From: Sphaerosporella brunnea
Taxonomy: Eukaryota > Ascomycota > Pezizomycetes > Pezizales > Pyronemataceae
DNA: 64,000 nucleotides
Assembly (NCBI GenBank): GCA_008704415.1
Contig: VXIS01000056.1
Coordinates: 1-64,000, forward strand
Direction: 5' to 3'
Shown: positions 25,010 through 37,680 of the stretch, one piece after another
Layout of the letters: every line of letters begins with the position of its first letter
How positions within the stretch are numbered: position 1 is the stretch's first letter
Made by a program: the position numbers and the translations under genes
Notes under the pieces: model-generated
What the model was told of the DNA's origin: nothing
Database searches by the model: none
Seen by the model: the letters and a program-made list of their open reading frames with translations, nothing else

Positions 25010-26265
25010 TTTGGAGAGTTGATGAAGAGGTGTGTGTGTGCTCCTGCTGTGCAACCGTGAATTATGTACTCTGGATGTTCCAGTGAGCTGCGAGCACACG
25101 AGGAGGATAAAAGGCTCAGCTAGCGTGACGACATCAACTGTGTTCACAGCTCAGGCACTGGCTCGGTGATACTGAGGACAAGCAAGACGCGGGGTATCGT
25201 ATCAGCACGTGGCGGAAGCGGGCTCTTTCCCTTCCGCGAAAGCAAGAAAAAATAAATAAAAATCCCTGCATGTTGTGCAGCATCAGGCAAAAGGCAAACG
25301 CTGCCTCGGCGTCGGGCAATCTCAATCATCGTCTCCATTTGTTCCGTGCTGCTCCATCTCGCGAGGGCTGGACATGGGGTTGCGCTAGTAGGCGACGGCG
25401 GAGGCGGTCCGTCACTCCGACTAACCCAGGAACGCACAAATGCCGCGCCCCGAATCCAGAGTGAGTTTTCATGACCGCCTACACGCTAAGCGGCTCTGGG
25501 ATTAGTAGTCACGCGCACACGCACCGAGTCTTCGTGAATCTTCACGCTTCCAACGCCGGCTCTCTCTATCTCCCAACACTCGTTCCTCGACAGACATGGT
25601 CGTCGCTCTTCCCCACGCCAGCGCGCGAATAACCGCCACTTCAGACGTGTGGCAGCAATGAATCTCTCCACCACAGCGCGTACGTATATCACCTCAACTC
25701 TCGATCCCATTGCAATTGCATTGGCTACGATGATGCACGACCCCATGACGGCGAATTTACCTGTGCCTGTCAATTGCTCTAGAATTACCCTGAGCCATCC
25801 ATCCTTCAAGTTTTTTGGAAGAGTCCGTTTTTGGGGGGGGGATGGACATTGGCTGATATGATCTATCGAGTGATAGAGTATGAGGATATCGCTTTGGCGG
25901 CCTTTCAGAATGCAGTGGGGTTCGTCGCTGTCGGCTTTGGGTATGCGCCGGGAGGGGAATGCTCCCTCGGCCAGCCACGCTCCGTAGAAGCATGAGAAGA
26001 TCACACGCAAGGGGGTGTGATCCAATTGTCGTGTCCAACAGATATCATCCCTGCACTTCAACGAGGACAACAGAAAGTGTCTTCCCGCTATGTTAGACAT
26101 CGTGGTCAGGCGGAATGCTTTGATTCTATTTATCTACAGTTGCCTATGCAATCGCAAAGGAAAAAAAAAACAAAATGAACTAAGTAAAAAAAAACGGCAT
26201 AAGCACATATATAAGCTCGTAGGCACATCGCATATGATTTCGCAAGAAATCTCCACAGCTCCCGC
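25010..26265. other. Region between the two glycosidase genes
   Basis: Contains the mannosidase promoter and the GH1 3' UTR. A 204-codon open frame on the minus strand (25486-26100) has no recognisable domain and no coding-like composition, so it is not called. Poly-A-rich sequence lies near 26160-26200. Confidence 0.5.
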
Positions 26266-27935
<1,670 letters not shown>

Positions 27936-29983
27936 GACCAGATATTTTTGTAGCTTGCGGAAAGCCGACAATGATCTGCTTGATCAGAAGCACTTGAGCG
28001 GTAACTACATATTTAAGTAGGTAAAGACGCCTTGGGGGCTCTGGGATGTTTCCGGAAAATTCTGAAGTGCGAATGCTGGCGGTTAATAGGATAGGGTTAA
28101 TCGGGCCCGCAGCCCGCTTGGCACCGCCTAGGTTATGCGGGACAGATGCCGTCCATCGGCGCATCGGCGCTGTCCCTTTCACGTCATTGCAATATCGGCG
28201 AGGAAGGCCCAAGCAATCTTCCATGCATGTCACTACTCTGTTATGACTGAGTAATTGCCAGCGTGCAAAGTAGAGAGTGTAATTTAGACACAAACCCACT
28301 CCACCGCTGTTGTTCAAACTTCCAAAGAAAAAAGGCCGGTCCGTCGGATAAAGCGGCCAGTGCTTGGTGCGGGGCTCTCGAAATTGATCGGAGTGCGGGG
28401 TAGCGTTAACCCGGCAGTGAATATCCCTCCGGAGGAAGGAGACCGAACGCATGAAACGGGAGATCCTCGCTGGTATGCTTTGCCAAAACATTATTACGGG
28501 CTTCGGAAGGAAGACGGGCCGACTTGCCGATACCAGGGCCATCCGATATGTACGAAGAACGTTGGACTTTCAGCGTTGGAAAAACTTGGTGTTCCTTCCG
28601 GTAGTTATGCGGAAACCAAGACGACTACTGCCGGCATTGAAAAGGTTTGTTGGATATTCTGGATCCAGTTGACCGATTAGAGTTCCGAATCGTGGGATTG
28701 ATCCAGGACCAGGGGTCAAGCTGGGGGAAAGGGGGGGCGTCATGCACTGGGTTCGATTACTATTAGCAAACAGTTGTAAATACACGTTAACAGAATCACA
28801 AGTTATCACTAGCACTGACCAAGCATTGATCAATGTTTTCATCGCGCCAGATATTAGGGAACTAAGGGAACTATCAAATATCGTGGTATGTATTGATCTA
28901 GAGAGTATACTTGTAGATGGTATCAGGAACAGAAATATCGCTAAGCGCGCTGCACTTTAAGTTGCTGCCCATATCGTCGGTTTTTTTCAACTGCCGCCGC
29001 TCCGTCCATAGTCTGGGTTGATGGAATCCTTCTCGTACTTTCCCAACATGGCCACAAGGGACATGGGGATGCTCAAATCTTCATATTAAACGTCTTTGCC
29101 ATGGTAAGAATCGATACAGGCGAGGCCACGCAAGTTATAGGCAGGTATTTTCGATGTGTTGGAGGATCGATGTTGGGTAACGCCGTATATAAGCCCTCAA
29201 GAGAACCCGGACCCTGCCTCTTGTGATGGCCATAGCGGACAGCCCTAAGAACATCGTTGAAACAGCCAAAACGGGGTTTCTTTATAATTTACAGTCCATC
29301 GCATGATCTTACCTGCTGCAATGTAGTGAGGTGAGATACCCCGCTATGTAGGTGATAGCGTTGTGAGGTCTTGACCCGTCTATTCCGACTCTTGTGGATT
29401 GATGAAGCACATTCCTGTAACGTGTACGTACCCAGAGCTCGAGGCCTAGGTACTCTAAAGCTTAAGAGCGGAAGAGCGGGTGCACGTAACTAAGGCTCAA
29501 TTCTTGTGCGGAACTGGAGGTATTGAGTGAGATTGCGTGCTGATAGGTGGCCAGCAATATGTGATGGTTGGACTGCTGGTGAGAACTGGTGATTCTGATG
29601 ACAGAGATGTCTATTCCCGGTCAAAAAACCACGCGTTCGAAAACATGGCCCCCATGGCAAACGAGAGGGCGGTTTCAGGACCCTGCAGGCGGTGAGAGGA
29701 AATTCTAGATCGACGGCACAGCACTTCTCTGATCACACATGACAGCCGCGGTATTTCGGCATTTCGTTCGTTTTTACGGCTCCTTGGCGCTACATATATA
29801 ATCTTACGTGAGAAGAACACACCTACTTACCTAGGGACGAACCTATTTCCCTCAACCGAATGCTTGGTAGGATCAGCTACCGGGATAGATGAATTGCTGG
29901 TTATTTAAGTACTTACGGTGGCAGCATCACGCGTGCCTTCGGATGACACCCACCAGATTTTTTACAGGGACTTGGAAAAATTC
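27936..29983. other. Upstream region of the GH1 gene, no further gene recognised
   Basis: The 206-codon minus-strand frame at 27922-28542 overlaps the GH1 start in another frame and shows no domain. The rest has only short frames. Promoter elements of the GH1 gene should lie in the first few hundred bases. Confidence 0.5.
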
Positions 29984-30392
29984 GCGAGGACAAACCACCA
30001 CACAAACGTCTCCAATTCAGAACTGAATAACTCAACGAAAACAGAAAATTTTCAACATGTAACGCCATGGAATTCTCGATCGAGAACCCATTTTTTAGGT
30101 TCTCGGAGATGGTGTGGTGAGAACAAGCAGCATATGGCGTGGAGAGGGTACTTTTCCGCCGACCGCTCTTTGTATGGGAAAAACACAAAAATCAACTTCA
30201 TCAAACCACCAAATTTTTATTTGGGTTTGGTAGTAATAGAAAGCGATCTATTAGGTGAATCTGGTGCAATCGACGGCAAGTGGTGAATAAACTGTGGTGG
30301 TCGGCGATGAAGTTCAAGTAAAAATTTGAAAGCCGTGGTTCAACCATATAAGGAATGCCTTAAAGAGGTAAGGTGTGCTCACCCCTGTCGCA
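29984..30392. mobile_element. MITE-like element, copy B (inverted relative to copy A)
   Basis: The reverse complement of this stretch aligns along nearly its full length with the element at 3386-3834, with scattered substitutions and small indels. Strongly shared blocks include the parts around 30090-30150 and 30170-30260. The outer ends are less conserved than in copy A, and its terminal inverted repeats are degraded, so copy B looks older. It sits between the beta-glucosidase and sugar-transporter genes. No coding capacity is recognised. Confidence 0.75.
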
Positions 30393-31870
30393 GCTCCCGT
30401 TTTCAGGCCTCCACCGCTTGCACACACCTCGCATGCGCTAGCAGATGCGACCGCTCACCGCTCACTCGTTCGTGACCCTACCTATGTATCTGGAACTCAG
30501 TTGCGGATAGTCGTGCGTATGTAGGTATTCTACCTGAGAAGCGTGTACTTAAGTGCTTACATACTATACTCAGGCGATAGGAAGCCCTCCTTCTTTGGCA
30601 AAGAGCTACTCTTCTGAAGCATCGCGATAGAGCAAACACTTACTCGGTATGTGTTTCGCCAGTCTGCCTGTTAATAGCCGACGATCATCTGGGGGAGGCT
30701 ATTCTGGCGCCGACTTTATTCTGAACCGCCCACGGCCGGGAAAAATCTCGCAGGATTTGCTTTTTGAAAGCGACACCCAACCCGAACCTGGTAGAGATTA
30801 CCGATTTCCCGGAGCATCCGGATCTATTTTTTTTTTCTCTATCCTAGAAACACGCGAACTTGCCGCATGCTCAGGAAACGACCTTCGGGACAGGGCATTT
30901 TCATTCAGAAGAGCGTTCAGAAGCTAGGCCAAGACGGTGGTGCCATGGTAACTGGTGAATTGGATCAACGAGGCCGTCTAAATAACAACGCCATGAATAC
31001 CTTTAGCCAGTCCTCTGCGTTTTCATTGCCCTAAACGCACAAACGAAAGACTCGGCGACAAGCACTCCCTTGGATGTTGGATCCGCCCTGCATACGTCAT
31101 TTCTCGGCACCAACTCCATAGACACTCCGCCGAGTAAACGAAGGCACGAACGTTGTGTAGATGCATCAGTTTTATTACCTACCCCACATTCTCCTGGGCC
31201 TGCCAATCAACCTGACGGCCCCCGTTACCGCCATGTCGCACTTTTCAAGAACTGTGAAAGAGGAAAGGTACCCGGTGGAAGACTAGCAGGTACATATTAT
31301 CCCTGGCTTTCGCGCCAAAAAAATCGACGCAGCGGCCAACGGATATCGAACCGTGGAAACAAATCTCTAATCCGACACTCGCCTACGAAACTGTTGAGCC
31401 TGTCCGTAGGGGGCGCAGGAACATAGGGATGTGGTTGTGCCGCGTTTAAAAAAATCGACTCCCCGGATGCCCACTCTAGGCAATATTGTTTCGACGCTTC
31501 CTTCCGCTTGCGAGGACTCGATTGTCTGACTACATGGGGTTCGCCTATTTGGGCTTTAGGGAGAATCGAAGGGAGTATGAGACAATAATAAGGGTTTTAC
31601 CGTTGTGTGCGGACACTATATATTGCACTTAACCCATCAGAGTTCAATATATTATGAACCGGGAAGGATGCAGCATAAATGCTAGCCACATGCTCTTTGG
31701 TGGCACCGAGACTCTGGAAACGGTGGCACAGATGCATCTCTTATCTTAAAGAACGTTCATCTGCTCCCTGGATCCTTTCTGTTCTTGCAGTTCCTGTGCA
31801 TTTCGACACTATCCTCAGCCTATAGGAGCCACCACTGCATTAAACTGCAGTCACTCCTGAGGAAGTGGCC
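30393..31870. other. Promoter-side region of the sugar transporter
   Basis: No gene recognised. A TATATA-like sequence lies near 31616-31622, about 250 bases before the transporter start codon. A tRNA-like stretch near 31330-31395 on the minus strand was examined and not accepted. Confidence 0.45.
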
Positions 31871-33958
31871 ATGCAATCCGCACACGTTCGGCATGATAGC
31901 GACTTTCCTGACGTGCACCTTCGAAGGGAAGAAGACTCGCAATGGGAATCAGCGCCATACCGGACTACCTTCGACTCTGCGCCGAATGGATGGCCTACCT
32001 ATGACTCGTACGCATCATACTCGACTGAGCACCAACAACACATCACGACTGTCGCTCATGTCGGATTTTCGGACGCGCTGCTGGCCCAGAAGCCACGGCC
32101 CTTTACGAAGGCCATGTTCAAGCTCTATTTCTTCATCCTAATTGCGTGTTTCAATTCATGTATCAATGGCTATGACGGCAGTCTTATGGGAGGAATAAAT
32201 GCGATGAAGACCTACCAGGAGTGAGTCTCTGTTTGTGGCCATTGCTGGGGAAGACCTACTGAAAGTACCTCGGCAGCTACTTCCACATGAGGACCGTGGG
32301 TTCGCAAACGGGTCTAGTCTTTTCGATGTACACACTTGGCAACATCGTCGGCTCCTTCTTTTGCGGACCATTTACGGTACGTCTGTGGCCGACGTGTTTG
32401 TGGGCCTGGGGCTAACAGCCCCTAGGATTGGTGGGGTCGACGCTGGGGAATGTTCATTGGCGCCTCAATAATCATTGCCGGGACATGTGTTCAAGCGCCA
32501 GCGACTAACCACTTTATGTTTATTCTGGGAAGATTCATTCTTGGTTTCGGAGGTAAGTAGTAGCTCCTTGAGTTCCTGGCGACGCTAATTAGTGAATGAA
32601 GTCGCAACTTGTGCAACGGCCGGTCCCTCATACGTCGCCGAGATGGCTCATCCGGCATGGAGAGGAACGTTGACGGGGTTGTATAACACTTTTTGGTTTG
32701 TTGGTGGGATCCCAGCAACATGGACTATCTACGCAACCCAGAACATAAAGGGGGAACTTTCATGGAGACTACCGATCTGGCTACAAGTTGTGTTCTCTGG
32801 AGGGGTACTTCTTGGTTGTTTGTTTTGTCCAGAGACCCCCCGATGGGTAAGTGAGCCATAACACTGGGAATCCAGTTCAAACTAACTCCCTTGCAGCTTA
32901 TCTCAAACGGTAAACATGAAGAGGCCATTCGCGTCATGGCAAAATACCATGGAGAAGGAGACAGGAACTCGCCCATTGTTCTCCTCACATACCGTGAGAT
33001 GATTGAAGAAATCGCGACGGAAGGTTCAGACAAACGCTGGTGGGATTATTCTACTCTCTTCAACACTAGGAGCGCAGGATGGAGGATGGCTTGTGTGGCT
33101 GGAATGGCCTTTTTCGGACAGGTATGACTTTTTAACTCCTCGCAGAGTATTTACAATGCTGACGGTTGCGAAGTGGTCTGGTAATGGTGCCGTCTCATAC
33201 TTCATGCCGGTTCTCTTGGACACCATCGGCGTGAAAGATGAGCGAACTCAGCTCTTGTACAATGCCATCCTCAACGTTCTCTCATTTATTATGGCTACAG
33301 CCGGTGCTCGCTTTGTGGATCGTATTGGCCGCAGACCAGTCTTGTTGATTGCCACAAGTGTGTTCGTTGTTTTGTGGGCCATCATAACCACCCTTACTGC
33401 CCTCTACGCGAAAGAAGCAAATTCCAATTTGGTGGGTTCAAAAGCAGCAATCGCCATGATTTACACCTTCGGAATCACATACAGCTTTGCGTACACTCCG
33501 TTGCAAGCACTGTATCCTGTGGAGTGCCTCTCCTACGAGACGAGGGCCAAGGGAATGGGTATTTACAACTTGCTTGTCAACATTGCAGCCTTCTTCAATG
33601 TAAGTTTCAGATTACCCTGACCTCGGATATCCCATGCTCAATGACAGTTTAGACATATGCAATCCCCACCGTCTGGGATAAGATCCGGTGGAAATTCTAC
33701 TTCGTTTACATCGCCTGGGACGTATTTGAGGTGTTATACATTTACACATTGTAACGTCTCCGTCTAATTGCGACTTTTCCAGGAATCTGGCTGCTAACAA
33801 TGCGCAGCTTTGTCGAAACCAAGGGCCGAACCCTCGAAGCCATCAGCGAGATCTTTGATGCTCGCTACCCCCGAAAAAAATCTGTCCAGAAGCACGTCGT
33901 CGTCATAACAGACCGTGGCCTTGTCGACAAAGGCATCGAGGACGTGGACACGATCTGA
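31871..33958 (+). CDS. MFS sugar transporter, lactose-permease/hexose-transporter type
   Basis: A sugar-proton symporter of the major facilitator superfamily in the plasma membrane. Eight exons (31871-32220, 32277-32376, 32426-32552, 32602-32846, 32897-33121, 33174-33599, 33653-33750, 33808-33958) keep frame at every junction and give 573 residues. Family signatures occur in order: NGYDGSLMGG in helix 1, DWWGRRWG after helix 2, CPETPRW in the middle loop, DRIGRRP in the second half and FVETKGRTLE at the end of helix 12. The NGYDGSLMGGINAM form is typical of fungal lactose-permease-like carriers, some of which take disaccharides. About 80 polar N-terminal residues precede helix 1. Introns are 49 to 57 bases. 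Together with the two intracellular glycosidases upstream it could deliver their substrate. Confidence 0.95.
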
Positions 33959-34399
33959 GCCAGTATCTCCTTTCGCTTTTTTCTCCTAGTTTCTTTCTTT
34001 TCTTTTTGCAAGATTTCCCACCACATTAATACAAGTGAAAACAACTTGTTTTCTTCATTTGCGATGAATCCGCGTTCACACACGCAGGCAATGACAAAAT
34101 TAGGCTTGACGAATTTGGAGTGTTGGAGTTGGGTATTTATGGAGTTCCTTGGGCACTGCTTTCGAAATTTCCCTTTTTCCTTTTTTTGTACCGGAGTTCT
34201 TTGTTAATGTTTGTCACTTTTATGAGCATGTTATTTTGTACTCTAGGAAGCTGGTGTTTTCGCGTGGCTAGCTGTGGTGGTGGTGGTGGTGGTGGTGGTG
34301 GGCTCGTATAGTTCGCTCAGTTCCGCAGATGCCTATAGCTATGGCGGTTCGTGAAGTTGTTCTTAATGCGTGCCCAAGCCTGTCCCGTGCACCCATATG
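33959..34399. other. 3' flank of the sugar transporter
   Basis: AT-rich downstream sequence with a TGG/GGT trinucleotide run at about 34274-34302. No gene recognised. Confidence 0.55.
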
Positions 34400-34413
34400 T
34401 CGAGTTTGTTCCT
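34400..34413. repeat. Target-site duplication, left copy
   Basis: TCGAGTTTGTTCCT here is repeated exactly at 35050-35063 and the two copies bracket the LINE fragment. Confidence 0.85.
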
Positions 34414-35049
34414 TTTTTTTTTTCTTTTTTTTTTTTTTAATCATTGTATCCGGCCGCTTGCGGCCATGACATATGTAAGAGAAGAGACTTTAGGCCTACG
34501 CCTACTGCTGGTGCCTGCGGCCCTTCTAAGGAAAAGTAATCAATGAAATCGCACCAGATAGCCGTGACAAAGTATGCAAGGAAACTCATGACAGTAGTCG
34601 TACCTAGGAAAAAGGCAATCACAACATGACGGCCCTCTCGGGCCATGCCCCAACTTGGGTGGTGCTCAGGAAATCCATCACAGCTTCCGTGCACCGCTCA
34701 TCTGATAGCAAGGCGGTGGTCGGGGTGACCGGCCACCGTTTTTGTCCTTCTGTCACCTCTTTTACCTCCTTCCAGAGGACCTTCTGTTGGTCCTTCCGCC
34801 TCTCGCAGAACTTGAAAAGATGTTCGCGCGTCTGGACGTCATTGCTACCACACCACCAGCATCTGTCGTTTGCTCTACGGCCTGTGCGGTGCAGGTATGG
34901 GCCTGTCGGAGCCTTGTTGAGGCGTAGTTGGAAGAAGCGTGATACCAACGCTTTCCTCTGCTTGTAGGCGAGGCGATTCGGCTTCTTCGGTCTGGTGTAG
35001 TGTTTCTTTGGCCGGCAGTTCTTGTCTAGCCAGGCTGTGCGGTCGGCGC
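34414..35049 (-). mobile_element. 5'-truncated LINE (non-LTR retrotransposon) insertion
   Basis: A 636-bp insertion read on the minus strand. Its 5' end falls inside an open frame (35049-34619) that matches the C-terminal end of fungal Tad-like LINE ORF2 proteins: a conserved RKALVSRFFQLRLNKAPTG block and a zinc-knuckle-like motif C-x2-C-x7-H-x4-C (CWWCG...REHLFKFC). After the stop comes about 180 bases of 3' UTR, a short stem-loop (GGCCG CAAG CGGCC) and a poly-A tail, seen here as a T-run at 34414-34438. A perfect 14-bp target-site duplication flanks it. The reverse-transcriptase core is absent, so it is dead on arrival. The exact duplication and open frame suggest a recent event. Confidence 0.88.
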
Positions 35050-35063
35050 TCGAGTTTGTTCCT
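35050..35063. repeat. Target-site duplication, right copy
   Basis: Exact second copy of the 14-mer at 34400-34413, next to the truncated 5' end of the LINE. Confidence 0.85.
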
Positions 35064-35135
35064 GTGAGTGAAGGCAATGTTCATCATGACATCACGCGGC
35101 TTTTGATATATTTTTCTTTGGCGAGGATTAATTCC

Positions 35136-35210
35136 TGTTTGTTTGTTTAATCATACTGTATTCGGCCGCTTGCGGCTATGACCGTGTTGAGGGCTTAGAC
35201 ACTCCCTGCT
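35136..35210 (-). mobile_element. LINE 3'-end fragment (same family)
   Basis: This stretch aligns with the terminal part of the LINE at 34434-34515: TAATCAT, the GCCGCTTGCGGC hairpin, ATGAC and, further in, CTGCTGG. The tail is GTTTGTTTGTTT on the + strand rather than a pure T-run. Only the 3' UTR end is present. Confidence 0.65.
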
Positions 35211-35881
35211 GGATACACAAGCAAAAGTGAGTCAAGCACAGAATATCACTCGATTATTGAACGGCAGGGGACATACATCACCATGCATCAACCCACATCA
35301 CTCGCCCTCCTCTGGTTGGAGATACCGGCTGTAGAATCGATTAGGGCCCAAAACCGCCCCCCACCCTCCTTTCACAAGATATGAGTGAAAGGTGAAAGAG
35401 TCATAGTTCTACAGCAGAGTAGATGCGCATTTTTGCCCTGCTTTGAAATCCGCGATCCTGGACTCCCCAGCATCTGGCAGCCCGATCCGCTCGGGTCTAC
35501 CCGCGAACCGACTTAACTCCGGGCCGCGAACTGTAAATGCATGATGACCTGCAGCCGCCGCCATCGCCGCACCCCCCCAAGTTCTGCCGACTCCGATTGC
35601 CCTGCAGGCTGCAGCTACCCGTGCTGCTGCTTGCAACTCCGCGGAAATCCCTGGCGGGGGGGAGGCCGCCACCACTCGGAACTCCGAGTGAGCGTTTATG
35701 AGGCCTGGCCGGACCCCCCACTAGTTACAAGTAAGTAATCGGTGTTTGGTTACCGTATTTTCTCGCGAACAAGGCGTGAAAGTCAATCTTTTCCTAGTAG
35801 CAAAAGTAGTTGTGACTGTGAGCCGGGCGTAAAAAATGGCACCTCAACCGCGCGACGCCACTCCCCGCCACTCGCCTGTAA
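35211..35881. other. Intergenic between transposon remains
   Basis: No gene recognised. The part around 35510-35700 is GC-rich and has only chance-like open frames. Confidence 0.5.
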
Positions 35882-35883
35882 TA

Positions 35884-36553
35884 CAGTCATTTGGCCTCAC
35901 TTTGTGCAAGGGCTTAGGGTTTTGTTTGGGCCAATAGGAGGCTGCACTGCGCTGGAGGTGTCGGCGAACGGGACGCATCGCGGTTTTTGGTGGGCGGTCG
36001 GCCAACAGCGGGTGGTGTCGCGAAAATAATGTCCGAGTCTCAAGTCTTTCTGAATCCCAACCGTAAGTAAGTACAGTGATGAGGAGCTGCTAAAATTCGC
36101 AGAAGCCAAATACTGGGACTTAATGGGGGCGCACTCCCAGGGCAAAATTGCAAAGGCACCCAGTGCACGGCAGGTGGCGATCAAATATCTCGTGAAACCA
36201 CGCACCCTACAGGATCATATCTAGAATCCACAGCGCCGCAGCCAAGCAAAGTACCGTACATCCCAGAAGTGGTTAACACCTGCAGAGGAGAAAGCGTTGG
36301 AAGAGACTGGAATTGTCCAGCATTGAAAGCGGAAGCGCTGGAGCTGGGTCAGCTCATCCGGACAAAAAATCGCTAGGCTACCAACCCCAAAGAGCTGGGA
36401 GATGATTGGTTTGGGTTTTTAGCAAGACATCCTTGTTTTAAATTTGTTTATGTTAACTGCAAAGACCGTAATGCTGAGGGTTGTAATATTTCAAACCAAA
36501 CCCTAAGCCCTTGCGCAAAGTGACCCGGTGCGCAAAGTGAGGCCAAATGACTG
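35884..36553 (+). mobile_element. Defective pogo/Fot1-like Tc1-mariner element with TA target site
   Basis: A 670-bp element begins CAGTCATTTGGCCTCACTTT and ends with the reverse complement of the same sequence; both ends are followed outward by TA (35882-35883 and 36554-36555), the target site of Tc1/mariner elements. The left inverted repeat is about 46 bp, the right about 62 bp because TCACTTTGCGCA is repeated there. Inside, broken frames on the + strand resemble the N-terminal DNA-binding part of a pogo/Fot1 transposase: YSDEELLKFAEAKYWD, ARQVAIKYLVKPRTLQDHI, then WLTPAEEKALEE and FLARHP. At least three in-frame stops and a 4-base insertion (AGTA repeated near 36062) interrupt it. The catalytic DDE part is missing. 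Confidence 0.8.
36029..36480 (+). pseudogene. Transposase N-terminal remnant (pogo/Fot1-like)
   Basis: Starts at an ATG near 36029 (MSESQVFLNPNR) and continues, after a 4-base frameshift, through a helix-turn-helix region and the start of a CENP-B-like second DNA-binding region (TPAEEKALEE). Stop codons follow DHI, VQH and GLGF. No DDE catalytic domain is present. It lies wholly inside the TA-flanked element, so it is a deletion derivative that could move only with help from another copy. Confidence 0.7.
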
Positions 36554-36555
36554 TA

Positions 36556-37310
36556 GCCTGTCGCCAATGAAAATCAAAAGGGTGTAGGGGAAATGAGCTT
36601 GAACACCGGGAGCCGAACTGTCGTCGATGGTACCAAAAAACGCAATTGAAATGGGCATATGCGATCACTCGCATCACATGTTGGTCGCTAGTACATAACC
36701 CCCGTTGTGTTTTTCCACAATTACACCCTTTCCCTTTTTGTTTTCCGCGCCATCCAGTCTCTTGCTGGCGAATTCGTACGGTACGGTAGCTGAGGCTGCC
36801 ACGGAAGGCTGGGGTTTGTCATACCTACTGGGTGACTCCTCACTCACGAGAAACATGGAGGTTCTTTGTGACAGAGGGCAAGGCAGCAGCAGTGGAAATT
36901 GGAAGAAGAAAGGGGGGGTGGAATCATCAAGGAAGGTAGCAAACAATCCCGTGAGTTGGATGATGGGGGCGCTGTTCTCTTTTTGGGGGATTTGTGAAAC
37001 AAGAATGCCAAATACTTGATTTAATTAACTAAGTGCCGATGCGTGAGGTATATGCATCTCATTGTCAGCCTTACCATGTTAGCGCCCATGGCCAGACGAG
37101 AATATATATCGATTTGCGGACGTTTGCTGCCACTTACAAATTCCCTCTGCCAAAATGCGCAGGCGATTGTGTACAATACACATTTAAAGCAGCAAAGACT
37201 ACATACTCGACTCGTAGATGCGGCTTCACCTCGTATCGACTGTTGGCACTACTGTACAGGCCGGCTAGTGCTAGGTATGTAGGCTCTCAAATTCGATTCG
37301 TTCCATGTAT
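36556..37310. other. Intergenic, no gene recognised
   Basis: A minus-strand frame at 36674-36946 (90 codons) has no known domain and no start context of note. Nothing else is visible. Confidence 0.45.
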
Positions 37311-37680
37311 CTAGGGCCGTTCGATAACTAACTTAGTCGCGGCACTTTCACCCACCCCACTTCCACTACTATGGATAGGGCTGATTTTCGAATCATCCGG
37401 GGTATGCCAGCTCCAGTTGCCTGCTGGGTAGTCCACGTACTCTACATAGGGCCTGGCCAAATAACATAGAGCAATTTTTCGGCTGGCCATCGAAAAGACG
37501 TGTTTCCTTCCCAATTCTCAACATCAGCGAGCCGAGGTCGATTGGCTCCTGGTAGGGCCGCGTATCAGGTATGTAGTTGAAAGGTGTGGTTCGTATCTCT
37601 ACGCTGTTCTTCAGCCGCTGGAAGTCGGCAGAGCAATAGTGGTAGGTGAGCAATTCAAGCTCAAGATCGACAACAGCCAT
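37311..37680 (-). CDS. Possible small gene or pseudogene, unknown product
   Basis: ATG 37680 opens a minus-strand frame with coding-like composition (MAVVDLELELLTYHYCSADF at the start, then FNYIPDTRPYQEPIDLGSLM). The sequence that looks protein-like then moves to another frame (PYVEYVDYPAGNWSWHT...) which ends at a stop at 37311. A GTTGAG...CCAG intron of about 70 bases would join them into a 99-residue protein, but the donor is weak. The alternative is a frameshifted gene relic. I recognise no family. No signal peptide or membrane segment is seen. Confidence 0.25.

Noticed and set aside
25486..26100. 204-codon open frame on the minus strand between the glycosidase genes
   Set aside because: No domain, no coding-like residue pattern and no supporting splice or start context.
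31330..31395. tRNA-like stretch on the minus strand (GGTTCGATATCC with a TTAGAGA-like anticodon loop)
   Set aside because: The T-loop is one base too long, the anticodon stem pairs mostly through G-T and no D-arm could be drawn. It may be a decayed tRNA-derived sequence but is not a gene.
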